From: Paracoccaceae bacterium
GTDB taxonomy: Bacteria > Pseudomonadota > Alphaproteobacteria > Rhodobacterales > Rhodobacteraceae
Direction of reading: 5' to 3'
Assembly (NCBI GenBank): GCA_013214575.1
Contig: JABSSD010000137.1
Coordinates: forward strand, 1-64,000
Length of the DNA: 64,000 nt
The translations under genes and the position numbers were made by a program. Positions 51,724 to 61,327 of this stretch are shown here, piece after piece; positions within the stretch are counted from its first letter, which is position 1; the number at the start of each line of letters is the position of its first letter. The notes under the pieces are model-generated. The model ran no database searches. It had not been told where the DNA came from and was given only the letters and a program-made list of their open reading frames with translations.

Positions 51724-52350
51724 TCAGTCGACGATTGTGGCCTCGGTTGCGGCGCGCAGCTCAGCCTCAGTCACGCCATCGGCTGTCTCAATAATCTTTA
51801 AGCCGCCTTTCACCACGTCCAGAACGCCCAGGTTGGTGATGATGCGATCAACCACCGCCTTGCCGGTCAGCGGCAGGGTGCAGTCTTTCAACAGCTTGGA
51901 GACACCATGTTTGTTGGTGTGATCCATCACCACCACAACGCGGCCCACGCCGGCCACCAGATCCATAGCGCCGCCCATGCCTTTGACCAGCTTGCCGGGA
52001 ATCATCCAGTTGGCCAGATCACCATTTTCAGCCACTTCCATGGCACCCAGAATCGCCATGGCGATCTTGCCGCCGCGGATCATCGCAAAGCTTTGGGCCG
52101 AGTCGAAATAGGAGGTCTGCGGCAGCTCGGTGATGGTCTGCTTGCCGGCGTTGATCAGATCCGCGTCCTCATCGCCTTCAACCGGAAAGGGGCCCATGCC
52201 CAGCATGCCGTTTTCCGACTGCAGAGTGACCTCGATCCCCTCGGGGATATAGTTGGACACCAGCGTCGGAATGCCGATGCCGAGGTTCACATACCAGCCG
52301 TCCTGCAGTTCCTGGGCGGCCCGCGCCGCCATTTGGTTACGATCCCACAT
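51724..52350 (-). CDS. scoB: 3-oxoacid CoA-transferase subunit B
   Basis: This is the beta subunit of an enzyme that moves CoA from succinyl-CoA to acetoacetate or a similar 3-oxoacid in ketone-body or polyhydroxybutyrate use. The 208-residue protein contains the catalytic glutamate motif in LQSENGMLGMGPFP. A Gly-rich block, GIGIPTLVSNYIPEG, is near the N-terminus. The gene starts 11 bases after the subunit A stop. The substrate (acetoacetate, or 3-oxoadipate as in PcaJ) cannot be told with certainty. Confidence 0.92.
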   Translation of the reverse strand: MWDRNQMAARAAQELQDGWYVNLGIGIPTLVSNYIPEGIEVTLQSENGMLGMGPFPVEGDEDADLINAGKQTITELPQTSYFDSAQSFAMIRGGKIAMAILGAMEVAENGDLANWMIPGKLVKGMGGAMDLVAGVGRVVVVMDHTNKHGVSKLLKDCTLPLTGKAVVDRIITNLGVLDVVKGGLKIIETADGVTEAELRAATEATIVD

Positions 52351-52361
52351 GTTCGCTCTCC

Positions 52362-53060
52362 TTATGCCGCTGGCCGGGTGGTGCGCTGTTCGATGCGCTT
52401 TTCGTGGGTGCCCTGAATAATACGGTGCACATAAATGCCGGGCAGGTGGATGGTATCGGGGTCCAGCGAGCCAACCGGCACGATTTCCTCAACCTCAACC
52501 ACGCAGACCTTGCCGCAGGTGGCGGCCGGGGCGTTGAAGTTGCGGGCGGTCTTGCGGAACACCAGATTGCCGGTCGCGTCGGCCTTCCAGGCTTTGATGA
52601 TGGCCAGATCGGCGATCATGCCCTCTTCCATGATGTAGGTTTCGCCGTTGAAGTCGCGGTGGTCCTTGCCCTCAGCGATCACCGTGCCAACACCGGTTTT
52701 GGTGTAAAAACCGGGGATGCCAGCGCCGCCGGCCCGCATCCGTTCGGCCAGGGTGCCCTGGGGGTTGAACTCCAGCTCCAGCTCGCCGCTCAGATACTGG
52801 CGCATGAATTCGGCGTTCTCACCCACATAAGACGAGATCATCTTTTTGACCTGTTTGGTCTGCAGCAGGATGCCGATGCCAAAATCATCAACGCCGGCGT
52901 TGTTGGAGGCAAAGGTCAGATTCTTGGTGCCAGCGTCTTTGATGGCGTCCAGCAGCAATTCCGGAATGCCGCAGAGGCCAAAGCCACCTGCCGCAATGAA
53001 CATGCCGTCGTGAAGCAGCCCGTCGAGCGCCTCAGTGGCATTGGTGTAGATCTTTTTCAT
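52362..53060 (-). CDS. scoA: 3-oxoacid CoA-transferase subunit A
   Basis: This is the alpha subunit that pairs with the downstream subunit B. The 232-residue protein has the glycine-rich CoA-transferase signature [16 protein letters not shown] near residue 27. The family block [17 protein letters not shown] is in the second half. I chose the ATG with GGGAG 8 bases upstream. A frame extending ten codons further has no ribosome-binding site. The two genes form an operon with the terminator shared with the convergent gene. Confidence 0.92.
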   Translation of the reverse strand: MKKIYTNATEALDGLLHDGMFIAAGGFGLCGIPELLLDAIKDAGTKNLTFASNNAGVDDFGIGILLQTKQVKKMISSYVGENAEFMRQYLSGELELEFNPQGTLAERMRAGGAGIPGFYTKTGVGTVIAEGKDHRDFNGETYIMEEGMIADLAIIKAWKADATGNLVFRKTARNFNAPAATCGKVCVVEVEEIVPVGSLDPDTIHLPGIYVHRIIQGTHEKRIEQRTTRPAA

Positions 53061-53193
53061 CAAAAACTCCCTGCTACGTTCCTTTTGCAAGGGTTCTGAC
53101 GCTGAGGCGGGGGGCTGTCAACAATACTGAGGCTACTGAGTATTAGTACGGAGGTGGTTTGTAGGAAAAAGAGCGAAGGGTATTTCCAGTGAA

Positions 53194-53245
53194 GAGAGCG
53201 AGGGGCCTGCCCCTCGCTCTCCCTGGGATATTTAGGGCCAGATGA
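53194..53245. repeat. hairpin plus GATATTT-GCCAGATGAA intergenic repeat
   Basis: A perfect 13-bp inverted repeat (GAGAGCGAGGGGC and complement) with a CT centre is followed by GGGATATTTAGGGCCAGATG. The second part shares its TATTT-GC-AGA-GAA frame with the repeat family after priA, ftsH and folD. It lies after the topA stop, so it may form the topA 3' end. Confidence 0.6.
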
Positions 53246-53266
53246 ATGCGGATCTGGCGGTTTGCT

Positions 53267-55993
53267 TTAGTCTTCGGCGGCGGCCTTTTTTGCCGGGGCT
53301 TTTTTTGCGGGCGCTTTTTTCTTGGCGGCGGGTTTCTTTTTGGCGGTTGGCTTTTTGGCGGCGGCTTTTTTCTTTGTGGGCTTCTTGCCAGACTTTTCAG
53401 TGATCAGCTGGACGGCCATGTCCATGGTGACGTCCTTGACCTCGACATCTTTGGGCAGGGTGGCGTTGACCTTTTCCCATTTGATGTAAGGGCCATATTT
53501 ACCGTCCATGATAATGACGGCGCCGCCATCTGGATGGTCACCAAGTTCCTTTAGCGCCTTGGCCGCAGCCCGACCACCACGGCCCGGATTGGCGCGCTTC
53601 TCGGCCAGCATTTCCATCGCATGGTTCATGCCAACCTCGAAGACGTCCAGGGTGTTCTTGAGGTTCACGTAGACCGGTTTTTCCTCATCTGGCAGCTGAT
53701 GCATGATGTAGGGGCCGAAGCGGCCCAGGTTGGAGGCAACGGCGCCGCCCTCAGGGTGCTGGCCAATTTCGCGTGGCAGGGTCAGCAGGGTGACAGCCTG
53801 CTCCAGGGTGACCTCATTTGGCCCCCAGCCGGGCAGGTAGTCTTTGTTTTGTTTCGGCAGCGAGGAGCGTGGCGGCTTCTTGACGTCAGGTGTTGGTTCG
53901 CCCCGCTGGACATAGGGTCCGAAACGGCCGGATTTCAGATGGATTTCGTCGCCGTCATCCTCGCCCAATACACGTTCATAGCCTTCGGCGCCTTCGCCAG
54001 AAATCGGTCGGGTATAGTTGCATTCGGGATAGTTGCCGCAGCCGACAAAGCCGCCGGTGCGCGAGGATTTCAGGTGCAATTGGCCTGCGCCGCATTTCGG
54101 GCAGGCGCGGGGATCAGTGCCATCGTCGCGCGGGGGGTATAGCTGCGGTGCCAATGCATCGTCGAGCACGTCGAGCACTTCGGAGATGCGCAGTTCCGAG
54201 GTTTCGGCAATCGCCGCCGAGAAGTCACGCCAGAAGGTTCTGAGCAGCGCCTTGTAGTCGCCATTGCCGGCGCTGACCTCATCAAGCTGGTTTTCCAGAT
54301 CGGCAGTAAAGTTGTAGCCGACGTAGTTGCGGAAGAAATTGAGCAGGAAGATGGTGACGATGCGGCCCTTGTCTTCGGGGTGCAGCCGGTTCTGCTCTTT
54401 GCGGACATATTCGCGGTCCTGGATGGTGGTGATCACGGAGGCATAGGTCGAGGGGCGGCCGATGCCCAGCTCTTCCATCTTTTTGACCAGGGTGGCCTCG
54501 GTGTAGCGCGGCGGCGGTGCGGTGTGGTGTTGCAGTGCCAGCACTGATTCATTCTGCGACAGCAGCGCCGCGCCATTGCTGCGCAGATCGCCGCTTTGGC
54601 TGGACGGGGCGCCGTCTTTGGCGGCTTTGTCGAACTGAGGCGTCATCGCGGTCTTGGCAAACCTCGCCGTCTCGCCCATCATGATCTGCGGCAGCCGCTT
54701 GTCGTCGTCGTCCTGGACCACATCATCGCGGCCTTCTTCATAGACCCGCATGAAACCGTCGAACAGCACCACCTGACCGGTGGCGCGCAGCACCACCTGG
54801 CGATCGTCTGAGCCGACATCGACAGTGGTGCGCTCCAGTCTGGCGCTGGCCATCTGGCAGGCCAGGGTGCGTTTCCAGATCAGGTCATAGAGCTTGCGCT
54901 GGTCGGGCTCGGTGACCTTGAGGCTGGCGGCATCGCGGCCCATTTCGGTGGGGCGGATACATTCGTGGGCTTCCTGGGCGTTCTTGGCCTTGTTCTTGTA
55001 GACCCGCGGGCTGTCGGGCACATAAGAGCCGCCATAGCGTTTGTCGATTTCCGCCCGCGCTTCGATCACCGCCTCGGGGGCCATATCGATGCCGTCGGTC
55101 CGCATATAGGTAATGTAACCGGCCTCATAGAGACGCTGGGCGGTGCTCATGGTCTGGCGCGCGCCCATGCCGAATTTACGGCTGGCTTCCTGCTGCAGGG
55201 TCGAGGTCATGAAAGGGGCCGAGGGGTTGCGCGCGGCGGGCTTGGCCTCGACCGATTGAACCATCAGGTCACGACTGGCCACGGCCTGCACCGCCAGTTC
55301 GGCGGCGGTGATGTTGGCGAGGCTGAATTTGTCCAGCTTGTCGCCGCCCAGTACTGTCAGGCGGGTCTCGAACTCCTGGCCACGCGGGGTGGTCAGCAGG
55401 GCGCGCACCGACCAGAATTCCTGCGGATTAAACGCCTCGATTTCCATCTCGCGCTCAACAATCAGGCGCAGACAGACCGATTGCACCCGGCCCGCCGATT
55501 TGGCGCCGGGCAACTTGCGCCACAGCACTGGTGACAGGTTGAAGCCGACCAGATAGTCCAGCGCCCGGCGGGCCAGATAGGCCTCGACCAGCGGCATGTC
55601 GACCTGACGCGGATTGGCCATCGCCTCGAGCACCGCGCTCTTGGTGATGGCATTAAAAGTGACCCGGCTGACCGGGGTGTCCTTTTTGATCGAACGCCGT
55701 TTGGTCAGCGCCTCTTGCAGGTGCCAGCTGATTGCCTCTCCTTCGCGGTCCGGGTCAGTCGCGAGGATCAGTGCGTTGTCTTCTTTCAGGGCGTCGGCAA
55801 TGGCTTTCATATGTTTGCGGCTGTCGGCCCCGACCTCCCATTTCATTTCGAAATCATTGTCCGTATCGACCGATCCATCTTTAGGCGGAAGGTCGCGCAC
55901 GTGGCCATAAGATGCCAGAACGGTGTAGCCTGGGCCGAGATACTTATTGATCGTTTTCGCTTTGGCAGGGGATTCTACAACAACTACGGGCAT
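53267..55993 (-). CDS. topA: DNA topoisomerase I
   Basis: This type IA topoisomerase relaxes negative supercoils. The 908-residue protein has a Toprim domain (VVVESPAKAKTINKYLGPGY, with the acidic DPDREGEAISWH) and the active Tyr in GYITYMRTDGIDMAP. A C-terminal zinc ribbon (CPKCGAGQLHL...CGNYPEC) is followed by three further topoisomerase-C repeats (each with GRFGPYV or KYGPYIKWE). The protein ends in a 40-residue Lys/Ala/Pro tail that probably binds DNA, as in many alphaproteobacterial homologues. Confidence 0.97.
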   Translation of the reverse strand: MPVVVVESPAKAKTINKYLGPGYTVLASYGHVRDLPPKDGSVDTDNDFEMKWEVGADSRKHMKAIADALKEDNALILATDPDREGEAISWHLQEALTKRRSIKKDTPVSRVTFNAITKSAVLEAMANPRQVDMPLVEAYLARRALDYLVGFNLSPVLWRKLPGAKSAGRVQSVCLRLIVEREMEIEAFNPQEFWSVRALLTTPRGQEFETRLTVLGGDKLDKFSLANITAAELAVQAVASRDLMVQSVEAKPAARNPSAPFMTSTLQQEASRKFGMGARQTMSTAQRLYEAGYITYMRTDGIDMAPEAVIEARAEIDKRYGGSYVPDSPRVYKNKAKNAQEAHECIRPTEMGRDAASLKVTEPDQRKLYDLIWKRTLACQMASARLERTTVDVGSDDRQVVLRATGQVVLFDGFMRVYEEGRDDVVQDDDDKRLPQIMMGETARFAKTAMTPQFDKAAKDGAPSSQSGDLRSNGAALLSQNESVLALQHHTAPPPRYTEATLVKKMEELGIGRPSTYASVITTIQDREYVRKEQNRLHPEDKGRIVTIFLLNFFRNYVGYNFTADLENQLDEVSAGNGDYKALLRTFWRDFSAAIAETSELRISEVLDVLDDALAPQLYPPRDDGTDPRACPKCGAGQLHLKSSRTGGFVGCGNYPECNYTRPISGEGAEGYERVLGEDDGDEIHLKSGRFGPYVQRGEPTPDVKKPPRSSLPKQNKDYLPGWGPNEVTLEQAVTLLTLPREIGQHPEGGAVASNLGRFGPYIMHQLPDEEKPVYVNLKNTLDVFEVGMNHAMEMLAEKRANPGRGGRAAAKALKELGDHPDGGAVIIMDGKYGPYIKWEKVNATLPKDVEVKDVTMDMAVQLITEKSGKKPTKKKAAAKKPTAKKKPAAKKKAPAKKAPAKKAAAED

Positions 55994-56169
55994 TTAAGCT
56001 TAACCTTATGGGGCGGACACGGCACGTTCTATGGCCGCGCAGAATGTGGGGCGCAAGAGGGTATTGTCAATCCGCCAGTTTTGGGCGCCGGTTTGAAGGC
56101 AGCTATGAGGGCCAGAATTGGCGGCTGAGTCGCTTGGTGGCGGCTGACGGTGCCGGGTCAGGGGGAATG

Positions 56170-57344
56170 TTAGCGACCGGGGCCACGGGACAACATGCCG
56201 CCGGGTTGGCGAATGATCTCGCCCTCCAGTTCCAGCTCGGTCAGGGCAGGGGAGACATCGCGGGGTGCGGCGCAGAGGTCGCGAATCAACTGATCCTCGG
56301 CGGTGGGAGAGGGGCCAAGGCGCGACAGGATTTCCTGGTGCAGGGCGGCTGTTTCACGCAGGCTGCTTCACGCAGGCTGCGCCGTTGTGGCGGCGGCGGC
56401 GGTGGCTCGTCCAGTTGCAGCTGCTGTTGGGCGGGGGGGGATGGGCCCAGGCCTGTGGGCAGCGCCGCGATGACATCCTCGGCGTTGCGTACCAGTTGGG
56501 CGCCGTCCCGGATCAGCATGTTGCAGCCACTGGCGCGGGCGTCAAACGGGTGGCCGGGGACGGCCAGCACCTCGCGGCCCTGATCCAATGCATCGCGGGC
56601 GGTGATCAGGCTGCCGGACTTGGCCGCCGCCTCGACCACAACCACGGCACTGGCCAGCCCCGAGATGATGCGGTTGCGAGGTGGGAAATGTCGGGCCTGC
56701 GGTCTTAGACCCATGGGTTGTTCCGAGAGCAACAGGCCCTGTTGGGCAATGTCGCTGGCCAGGCTGTTATTTTCCGCCGGATAAATCACATCCACCCCGC
56801 CGGCCATCACCGCGATGGTGCCGCTGTTCAGGGCTGCGAGATGGGCGGCGGTGTCGATGCCGCGAGCCAGCCCCGAGACCACAATATAACCCTGCGCGCC
56901 AAGCTCACGGGCCAGGGCGCGGGCCATGCGGATGCCTAGTGACGAGGCATTCCGGGCCCCAACCAGGGCAATAATGGGGTGCTGCAAAATGCTGAGATCA
57001 CCGCGTGTCCACAGTAGCGGCGGCGCATCTTTCAGGGCTGCCAGTTGCGACGGGTAGGCGACGTCGCCAAGGCACAAAAGCCGCGCTTTGGCGGCTTTTG
57101 CGGCCTTGATTTCGGCGTCAACCACAGGGGCGGGGCATATTTTATACCCTTTTACTCCTGCGTTGCGTGCCACTTTAGGCAACGCGGCCAGCGCATTCTG
57201 CGCTGAACCATACTCGGCGATCAGGCGGTGAAAGGTCACCGAACCAACCCTGCGAGAACGCAACAGACGAAGCCAGGAATAACGAATATCTTCCGTGGTG
57301 GGTGGGAGTGGGGGGTGAGTGGAAGAAGTGTATTCTTCGGTCAT
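56170..57344 (-). pseudogene. dprA: dprA, frameshifted by a 14-bp tandem duplication
   Basis: DprA protects incoming single-stranded DNA and loads RecA during natural transformation. The Rossmann core is intact: VGARNASSLGIRMARALARE, then SGLARGIDTAAHLAALNSGT. The frame then meets TTCACGCAGGCTGC repeated exactly twice (56353-56366 and 56367-56380, plus-strand reading). The extra 14 bases shift the frame, giving a 352-residue product that ends at 56286. Deleting one copy restores a 386-codon gene to a stop at 56170. It restores the normal C-terminal winged-helix domain, with LHQEILSRLGPSPTAEDQLI and ALTELELEGEI. The truncated core may keep partial activity. Confidence 0.85.
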
Positions 57345-57372
57345 CCGTCGCTCCGCCTGCTTGCTGAACTAT

Positions 57373-57394
57373 GTTTAACGCGAAGGCGGTTAAC
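57373..57394. promoter_or_regulatory. inverted GTTAAC pair upstream of dprA
   Basis: On the plus strand GTTTAAC and GTTAAC are spaced 9 bases apart. Read on the dprA strand this gives GTTAACCGCC and CGTTAAAC. TTAACC is the core of the alphaproteobacterial CtrA half-site TTAACCAT. The pair lies about 30-50 bases before the dprA start. It is a pattern match only. Confidence 0.3.
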
Positions 57395-57556
57395 AGATAG
57401 TGAACGGGGTCTAATTTTCAGAAAATTTGCTAAAAACCATCCAAATCCCGAATAACAAAGAGAATTTCGCTGTCACGGTGCAAGCCGGGTGCTAATCGGC
57501 GGCCCCGTGACAGCATTTTTTGCGCAGGTTTTCCGGTTTCTGCGCTGGGATGTGGC

Positions 57557-58978
57557 CTAGGCGGCAGCGCCGCCAACGGTCAGCCCGTTCATCAATACGG
57601 TTGGCTGGCCAACACCGACCGGCACCCATTGCCCGGCCTTGCCGCAATTGCCCATGCCGGGGTCCAGTGACATGTCGTTGCCGAGGGCGCGAATCTGATG
57701 CAGCGCGGTGGCGCCGTCGCCAATCAGGGTGGCGCCTTTCACCGGTGCCCCCACCTTGCCGTTCACCACCCGGTAGGCCTCGGTACAGGAGAACACGAAC
57801 TTGCCATTGGTAATGTCGACCTGACCGCCGCCAAAACCAACCGCCCAGATCCCATCCTTGATATCGGCTACCAGATCCGCCGGATCGGCCTCGCCGCCCA
57901 TCATATATGTATTGGTCATCCGCGGCATCGGCGCATGGGCATAGCTTTGGCGGCGTCCGTTGCCGGTTGGGGTCACCCCCATGAGGCGGGCGTTCTGGCG
58001 GTCCTGCATATAGCCGACCAGAATGCCGTCTTCGATCAGCGTGGTGGCCTGCGACGGGGTGCCCTCGTCGTCGATGGTGATCGAGCCGCGACGATCGGGC
58101 AGGGTGCCGTCATCCAGCACGGTGACACCCTTGGCGGCGATACGCTGGCCCATCAGGCCGGCAAAGGCGGAACTGCCCTTGCGGTTAAAGTCGCCCTCCA
58201 GCCCATGACCAATGGCCTCATGCAGCAAAATGCCCGGCCAGCCAGGCCCCAGCGCCACTTCCATCACCCCGGCAGGGGCGGGCACCGCCTCCAGGTTGAC
58301 CAGCGCGATCCGCAGTGCCTCGCGGGCCTTGGCCTGCCAGTCGACAGGATTGACCAGCCCGTCCAGGCCAACCCGTCCGCCGCCCCCCGCCGAGCCGCTT
58401 TCGCGGCGGCCGTTCTGTTCGACGATGACCGAGACATTCAGCCGGGTCATGGGGCGCACATCGCGCACCAGAACCCCGTCAGCCCGCAGAATCTCCACTT
58501 CTTGCAGCGAGGCCGCCAAAACAGCCGAGACCTGCACCACCCTTTGATCCAGATCACGTGAAAAGGCGTCGATGTCGCGCAGGGTTTCGATCTTGACGGC
58601 AAAAGGCATGGCGCCAATCGGGTCCTCGTCGGTATAGAGCTTGCGGTTGGTGGCGCTGGGCGCATCCGCCAGAGTGCCGCCGCCATCGCCCACCGCCAGC
58701 CGCGCGGTTTCCGCTGCCCGCTTGAGCGCAGCGATGGAAACATCGGTTGAATGGGCATAACCGGTGACCTCGCCGTTGATGGCGCGCAGTCCAAAGCCTT
58801 CGGAGGCATCATAGCTGGCGCTGCGCAGGCGGCCATCATCAAAGACCAGGGTTTCGGACTTGCGGCGCTCGGCGAATATCTCACCATCATCAGCCCCGGC
58901 GAGAGCAGATTTCAGCACGTTTAATGCCTCATCCGCCGGCAGGGCAGTTTCAAAAGGTCGAAAAGGCGCGTTTTCCAT
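57557..58978 (-). CDS. tldD: metalloprotease TldD
   Basis: TldD with TldE (PmbA) degrades peptides and matures antitoxins and microcins. The 473-residue protein has the zinc motif HEAIGHGLEGDFNRKG and a later metal-ligand Cys region near GKFVFSCTEAYRV. N-terminal signature blocks include EIFAERRKSETLVFDDGRL and EGFGLRAINGEVTGYAHST. The ATG was chosen for its GAGGT site. The frame extending 19 codons upstream is not typical. Its partner tldE is not in the window. Confidence 0.95.
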   Translation of the reverse strand: MENAPFRPFETALPADEALNVLKSALAGADDGEIFAERRKSETLVFDDGRLRSASYDASEGFGLRAINGEVTGYAHSTDVSIAALKRAAETARLAVGDGGGTLADAPSATNRKLYTDEDPIGAMPFAVKIETLRDIDAFSRDLDQRVVQVSAVLAASLQEVEILRADGVLVRDVRPMTRLNVSVIVEQNGRRESGSAGGGGRVGLDGLVNPVDWQAKAREALRIALVNLEAVPAPAGVMEVALGPGWPGILLHEAIGHGLEGDFNRKGSSAFAGLMGQRIAAKGVTVLDDGTLPDRRGSITIDDEGTPSQATTLIEDGILVGYMQDRQNARLMGVTPTGNGRRQSYAHAPMPRMTNTYMMGGEADPADLVADIKDGIWAVGFGGGQVDITNGKFVFSCTEAYRVVNGKVGAPVKGATLIGDGATALHQIRALGNDMSLDPGMGNCGKAGQWVPVGVGQPTVLMNGLTVGGAAA

Positions 58979-58996
58979 GGAGTGGACCTCATTTTT

Positions 58997-59010
58997 TTGA
59001 TCTAAATCAA
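58997..59010. promoter_or_regulatory. perfect FNR/FnrL-type box between tldD and ctaC
   Basis: TTGATCTAAATCAA matches the FNR consensus TTGAT-N4-ATCAA at all ten defined positions and is a true palindrome in its arms. It lies 163 bases upstream of ctaC on plus and 19 bases upstream of tldD on minus. In Rhodobacter species FnrL adjusts respiratory genes to oxygen, so control of this cytochrome oxidase operon is the likely role. Repression of tldD is possible, because the site is so close to its start. Confidence 0.7.
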
Positions 59011-59172
59011 GAAAGCGCCCATTTGACGCAAGCATAACTCTTTATCTGTCGCATGGAATATGATTTCTACCGTCAACAAAGACAACGGGGCCGATGCGTT
59101 TTTTGGAATCAAAGATTCCTGATTGAATGTGGCGGCGCGAGGAACAACGCGATCAAACGATCAGGACAAAAT

Positions 59173-60084
59173 ATGAAGAACGCTTTTAAGCTTTCGGGCT
59201 TTCTTATGGGCCTGTCGAGCCTGCCCGCCATGGCTCAGAATGGTCTGGAGACCATTGGTAAACCGATTCCGAGGGGGATTGATTTTCAGCCGGCCGCCAC
59301 TGAACTGGCGCGGGGCATGCAGTCGCTGGACTGGATGATTCTAATCGTCATCACCGCAACCACCCTGTTTGTTGCCGGGCTGATGCTCTATGTGATCCTG
59401 CGCTTTAACCGTCGTGCCAACCCGACACCCTCCACCTTTACCCATCACACTCCGGTCGAGATCGCCTGGACGCTGGTGCCGATTGTGATTCTGGTGTTCA
59501 TCGGCTCGTTCTCATTGCCGCAGCTGTTCAATCAGCAGGAAATTCCCAAGGCGGATATCACCATCAAGGTGACCGGCTACCAGTGGTACTGGGGCTATGA
59601 ATATGTCGATCACGATTTTGCGTTTGATAGCTACCTGCTCGGCCACCCCGCCACCCTCGAGCCAGATATTCGTGCCGCGGATGCGGATGTGACGGCCTTT
59701 GTGCTGAACGATGAGATGCGCGCCAAACTGACCGATGCGGGATACAACGAGGACGAATTCTTGCTGGCGACCGACACCGCCGTTGTCGTTCCGGTTGGTA
59801 AAATCGTTGTGATGCAGGTGACCGGTGCCGACGTGATTCACTCCTGGGCGATGCCTGCCTTTGCGGTCAAGCAAGATGGCGTTCCCGGCCGTCTGGCTGA
59901 GCTGTGGTTCAGCGCCGACGTGGAAGGCGTGTATTTTGGCCAGTGTTCCGAGCTGTGCGGCAAGGATCACGCCTATATGCCAATCACCGTCAAAGTGGTT
60001 TCCGAAGCCGCTTATGCCGCTTGGATTGCAGCCAACAAAGACGCCGATGATTACGTCGAAGTCGAAATATTTCTGACCAACTAA
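59173..60084 (+). CDS. ctaC: cytochrome c oxidase subunit II
   Basis: Subunit II of the aa3-type oxidase takes electrons from cytochrome c through its CuA centre on the periplasmic side. The 303-residue precursor has a signal peptide ending in PAMAQ (about residue 21) and two membrane helices (about 52-75 and 97-118). The CuA site is visible in [10 protein letters not shown] and [12 protein letters not shown]. An aromatic electron-entry patch occurs in [10 protein letters not shown]. The ATG at MKNAFKL was chosen. An upstream ATG 40 codons earlier is improbable. Subunit I (ctaD) is not in the window. Confidence 0.96.
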   Translation: MKNAFKLSGFLMGLSSLPAMAQNGLETIGKPIPRGIDFQPAATELARGMQSLDWMILIVITATTLFVAGLMLYVILRFNRRANPTPSTFTHHTPVEIAWTLVPIVILVFIGSFSLPQLFNQQEIPKADITIKVTGYQWYWGYEYVDHDFAFDSYLLGHPATLEPDIRAADADVTAFVLNDEMRAKLTDAGYNEDEFLLATDTAVVVPVGKIVVMQVTGADVIHSWAMPAFAVKQDGVPGRLAELWFSADVEGVYFGQCSELCGKDHAYMPITVKVVSEAAYAAWIAANKDADDYVEVEIFLTN

Positions 60085-60126
60085 GATTGGCGGGTGCTGA
60101 AGATGGCATCCTACTCGTTACCAAAA

Positions 60127-60152
60127 CAAGGCGCGATGTAATCCGCGCCTTG
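60127..60152 (+). terminator. hairpin between ctaC and ctaB
   Basis: CAAGGCGCG and CGCGCCTTG form a perfect 9-bp stem with an 8-base loop. It is followed by CCTGATTTCT, a weak T tract. It could reduce expression of downstream assembly genes relative to ctaC. Confidence 0.5.
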
Positions 60153-60216
60153 CCTGATTTCTAAACTGCCCTAGGCTACGTGTATGAAACGCAGCCAGAA
60201 AACAAATGGACCAAAC

Positions 60217-61158
60217 ATGAGCGACGCAAGCATTCAGGCCAGCATCCTCCGCGAGGATGAGGCCAGCTTTGGTGATTATTTTGCCCTGCTGAAACCGCGG
60301 GTGATGTCGCTGGTGGTGTTTACCGCGCTGGTTGGCCTGCTGGCGGCTCCGGTCACGGTACACCCGGTCATCGGTTTCTGCGCCATCCTGTTCATCGCCA
60401 TTGGCGGCGGCGCCTCGGGCGCGCTGAACATGTGGTGGGATGCCGATATCGACAAAGTGATGAAGCGCACCAAGGGCCGTCCGATTCCGGCCGGCAAGGT
60501 TGAGGCCGGCGAGGCGCTGGGCCTGGGTCTGGCGCTGTCGGGCCTGTCGGTGATTATGCTGGCGCTGGCCACCAATCTGCTGGCCGGGGCGTTTCTAGCC
60601 TTTACCATCTTCTTCTACGTTGTCGTCTACACCATGTGGCTGAAACGGTTGACGCCGCAGAACATCGTTATTGGCGGCGCCGCCGGAGCGTTCCCGCCGG
60701 TGATCGGCTGGATCGCAGCAACCGGAACAATGTCGATCGAGCCCTGGCTGATGTTTGCCCTGACGTTCATTTGGACACCGCCGCACTTCTGGGCGCTGGC
60801 GCTGTTCATGCGCAATGACTACGACGATGCCGGAGTGCCAATGCTGACGGTAACCCACGGTCGTCGCACCACCCGCGTGCATATTATGGTCTATACTATT
60901 CTGCTGGCACTGCTGGCCGTTGGCACTGCCTTCTCGGGGGTTGGCGGACCGGTCTATCTGGCGGTGTCGCTGGTGCTGAACGCCTTGTTCCTGCACGGCG
61001 CCTGGAAGATCTTTCGCCGCGACGAGGATGATTCTGAACGCGACAACTTCAAGGTTGAGCGGAGCTTCTTCAAGCTGTCGCTGCTCTATCTCTTCCTGCA
61101 TTTCGGGGCCATTCTGACCGAGGCCCTGCTGAAACCTTTTGGACTGGGAGGCTGGTGA
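60217..61158 (+). CDS. ctaB: protoheme IX farnesyltransferase
   Basis: CtaB makes heme O by adding a farnesyl group to protoheme, supplying heme for the oxidase. The 313-residue membrane protein has about nine helices. The prenyltransferase motif is NMWWDADIDKVMKRTKGRPI, and the second motif is TPPHFWALALFMRNDYDDAG. I chose the ATG at MSDASIQ, the usual homologue start. An in-frame ATG 11 codons earlier is possible. A small ORF follows 1 base after its stop. Confidence 0.95.
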   Translation: MSDASIQASILREDEASFGDYFALLKPRVMSLVVFTALVGLLAAPVTVHPVIGFCAILFIAIGGGASGALNMWWDADIDKVMKRTKGRPIPAGKVEAGEALGLGLALSGLSVIMLALATNLLAGAFLAFTIFFYVVVYTMWLKRLTPQNIVIGGAAGAFPPVIGWIAATGTMSIEPWLMFALTFIWTPPHFWALALFMRNDYDDAGVPMLTVTHGRRTTRVHIMVYTILLALLAVGTAFSGVGGPVYLAVSLVLNALFLHGAWKIFRRDEDDSERDNFKVERSFFKLSLLYLFLHFGAILTEALLKPFGLGGW

Positions 61159-61159
61159 T

Positions 61160-61327
61160 ATGAGCTTTAAGCCGCAACATGAACTGCACCGACGTCGTTT
61201 GGGCCGCAATATGGGCGTCGGCCTGTCGCTGGCCGCCTTTGTGGTGCTGGTGCTGGCGCTGACCATCGTCAAGGTGACCTCGGATGACTTCAAGTTCCCG
61301 CAGGCCCGCGCGGCAGAGCAGAACTGA
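61160..61327 (+). CDS. small single-pass membrane protein of the oxidase operon
   Basis: This 55-residue protein has a basic cytoplasmic N-terminus (MSFKPQHELHRRRLGRN). One membrane helix is at about residues 18-40, with a short periplasmic tail after it. It sits between ctaB and ctaG, overlapping ctaG by one base. A tiny ORF in this position (sometimes called CoxF-like) is common in alphaproteobacterial oxidase clusters. Its function is not established. Assembly of the oxidase is inferred from position. Confidence 0.75.
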   Translation: MSFKPQHELHRRRLGRNMGVGLSLAAFVVLVLALTIVKVTSDDFKFPQARAAEQN

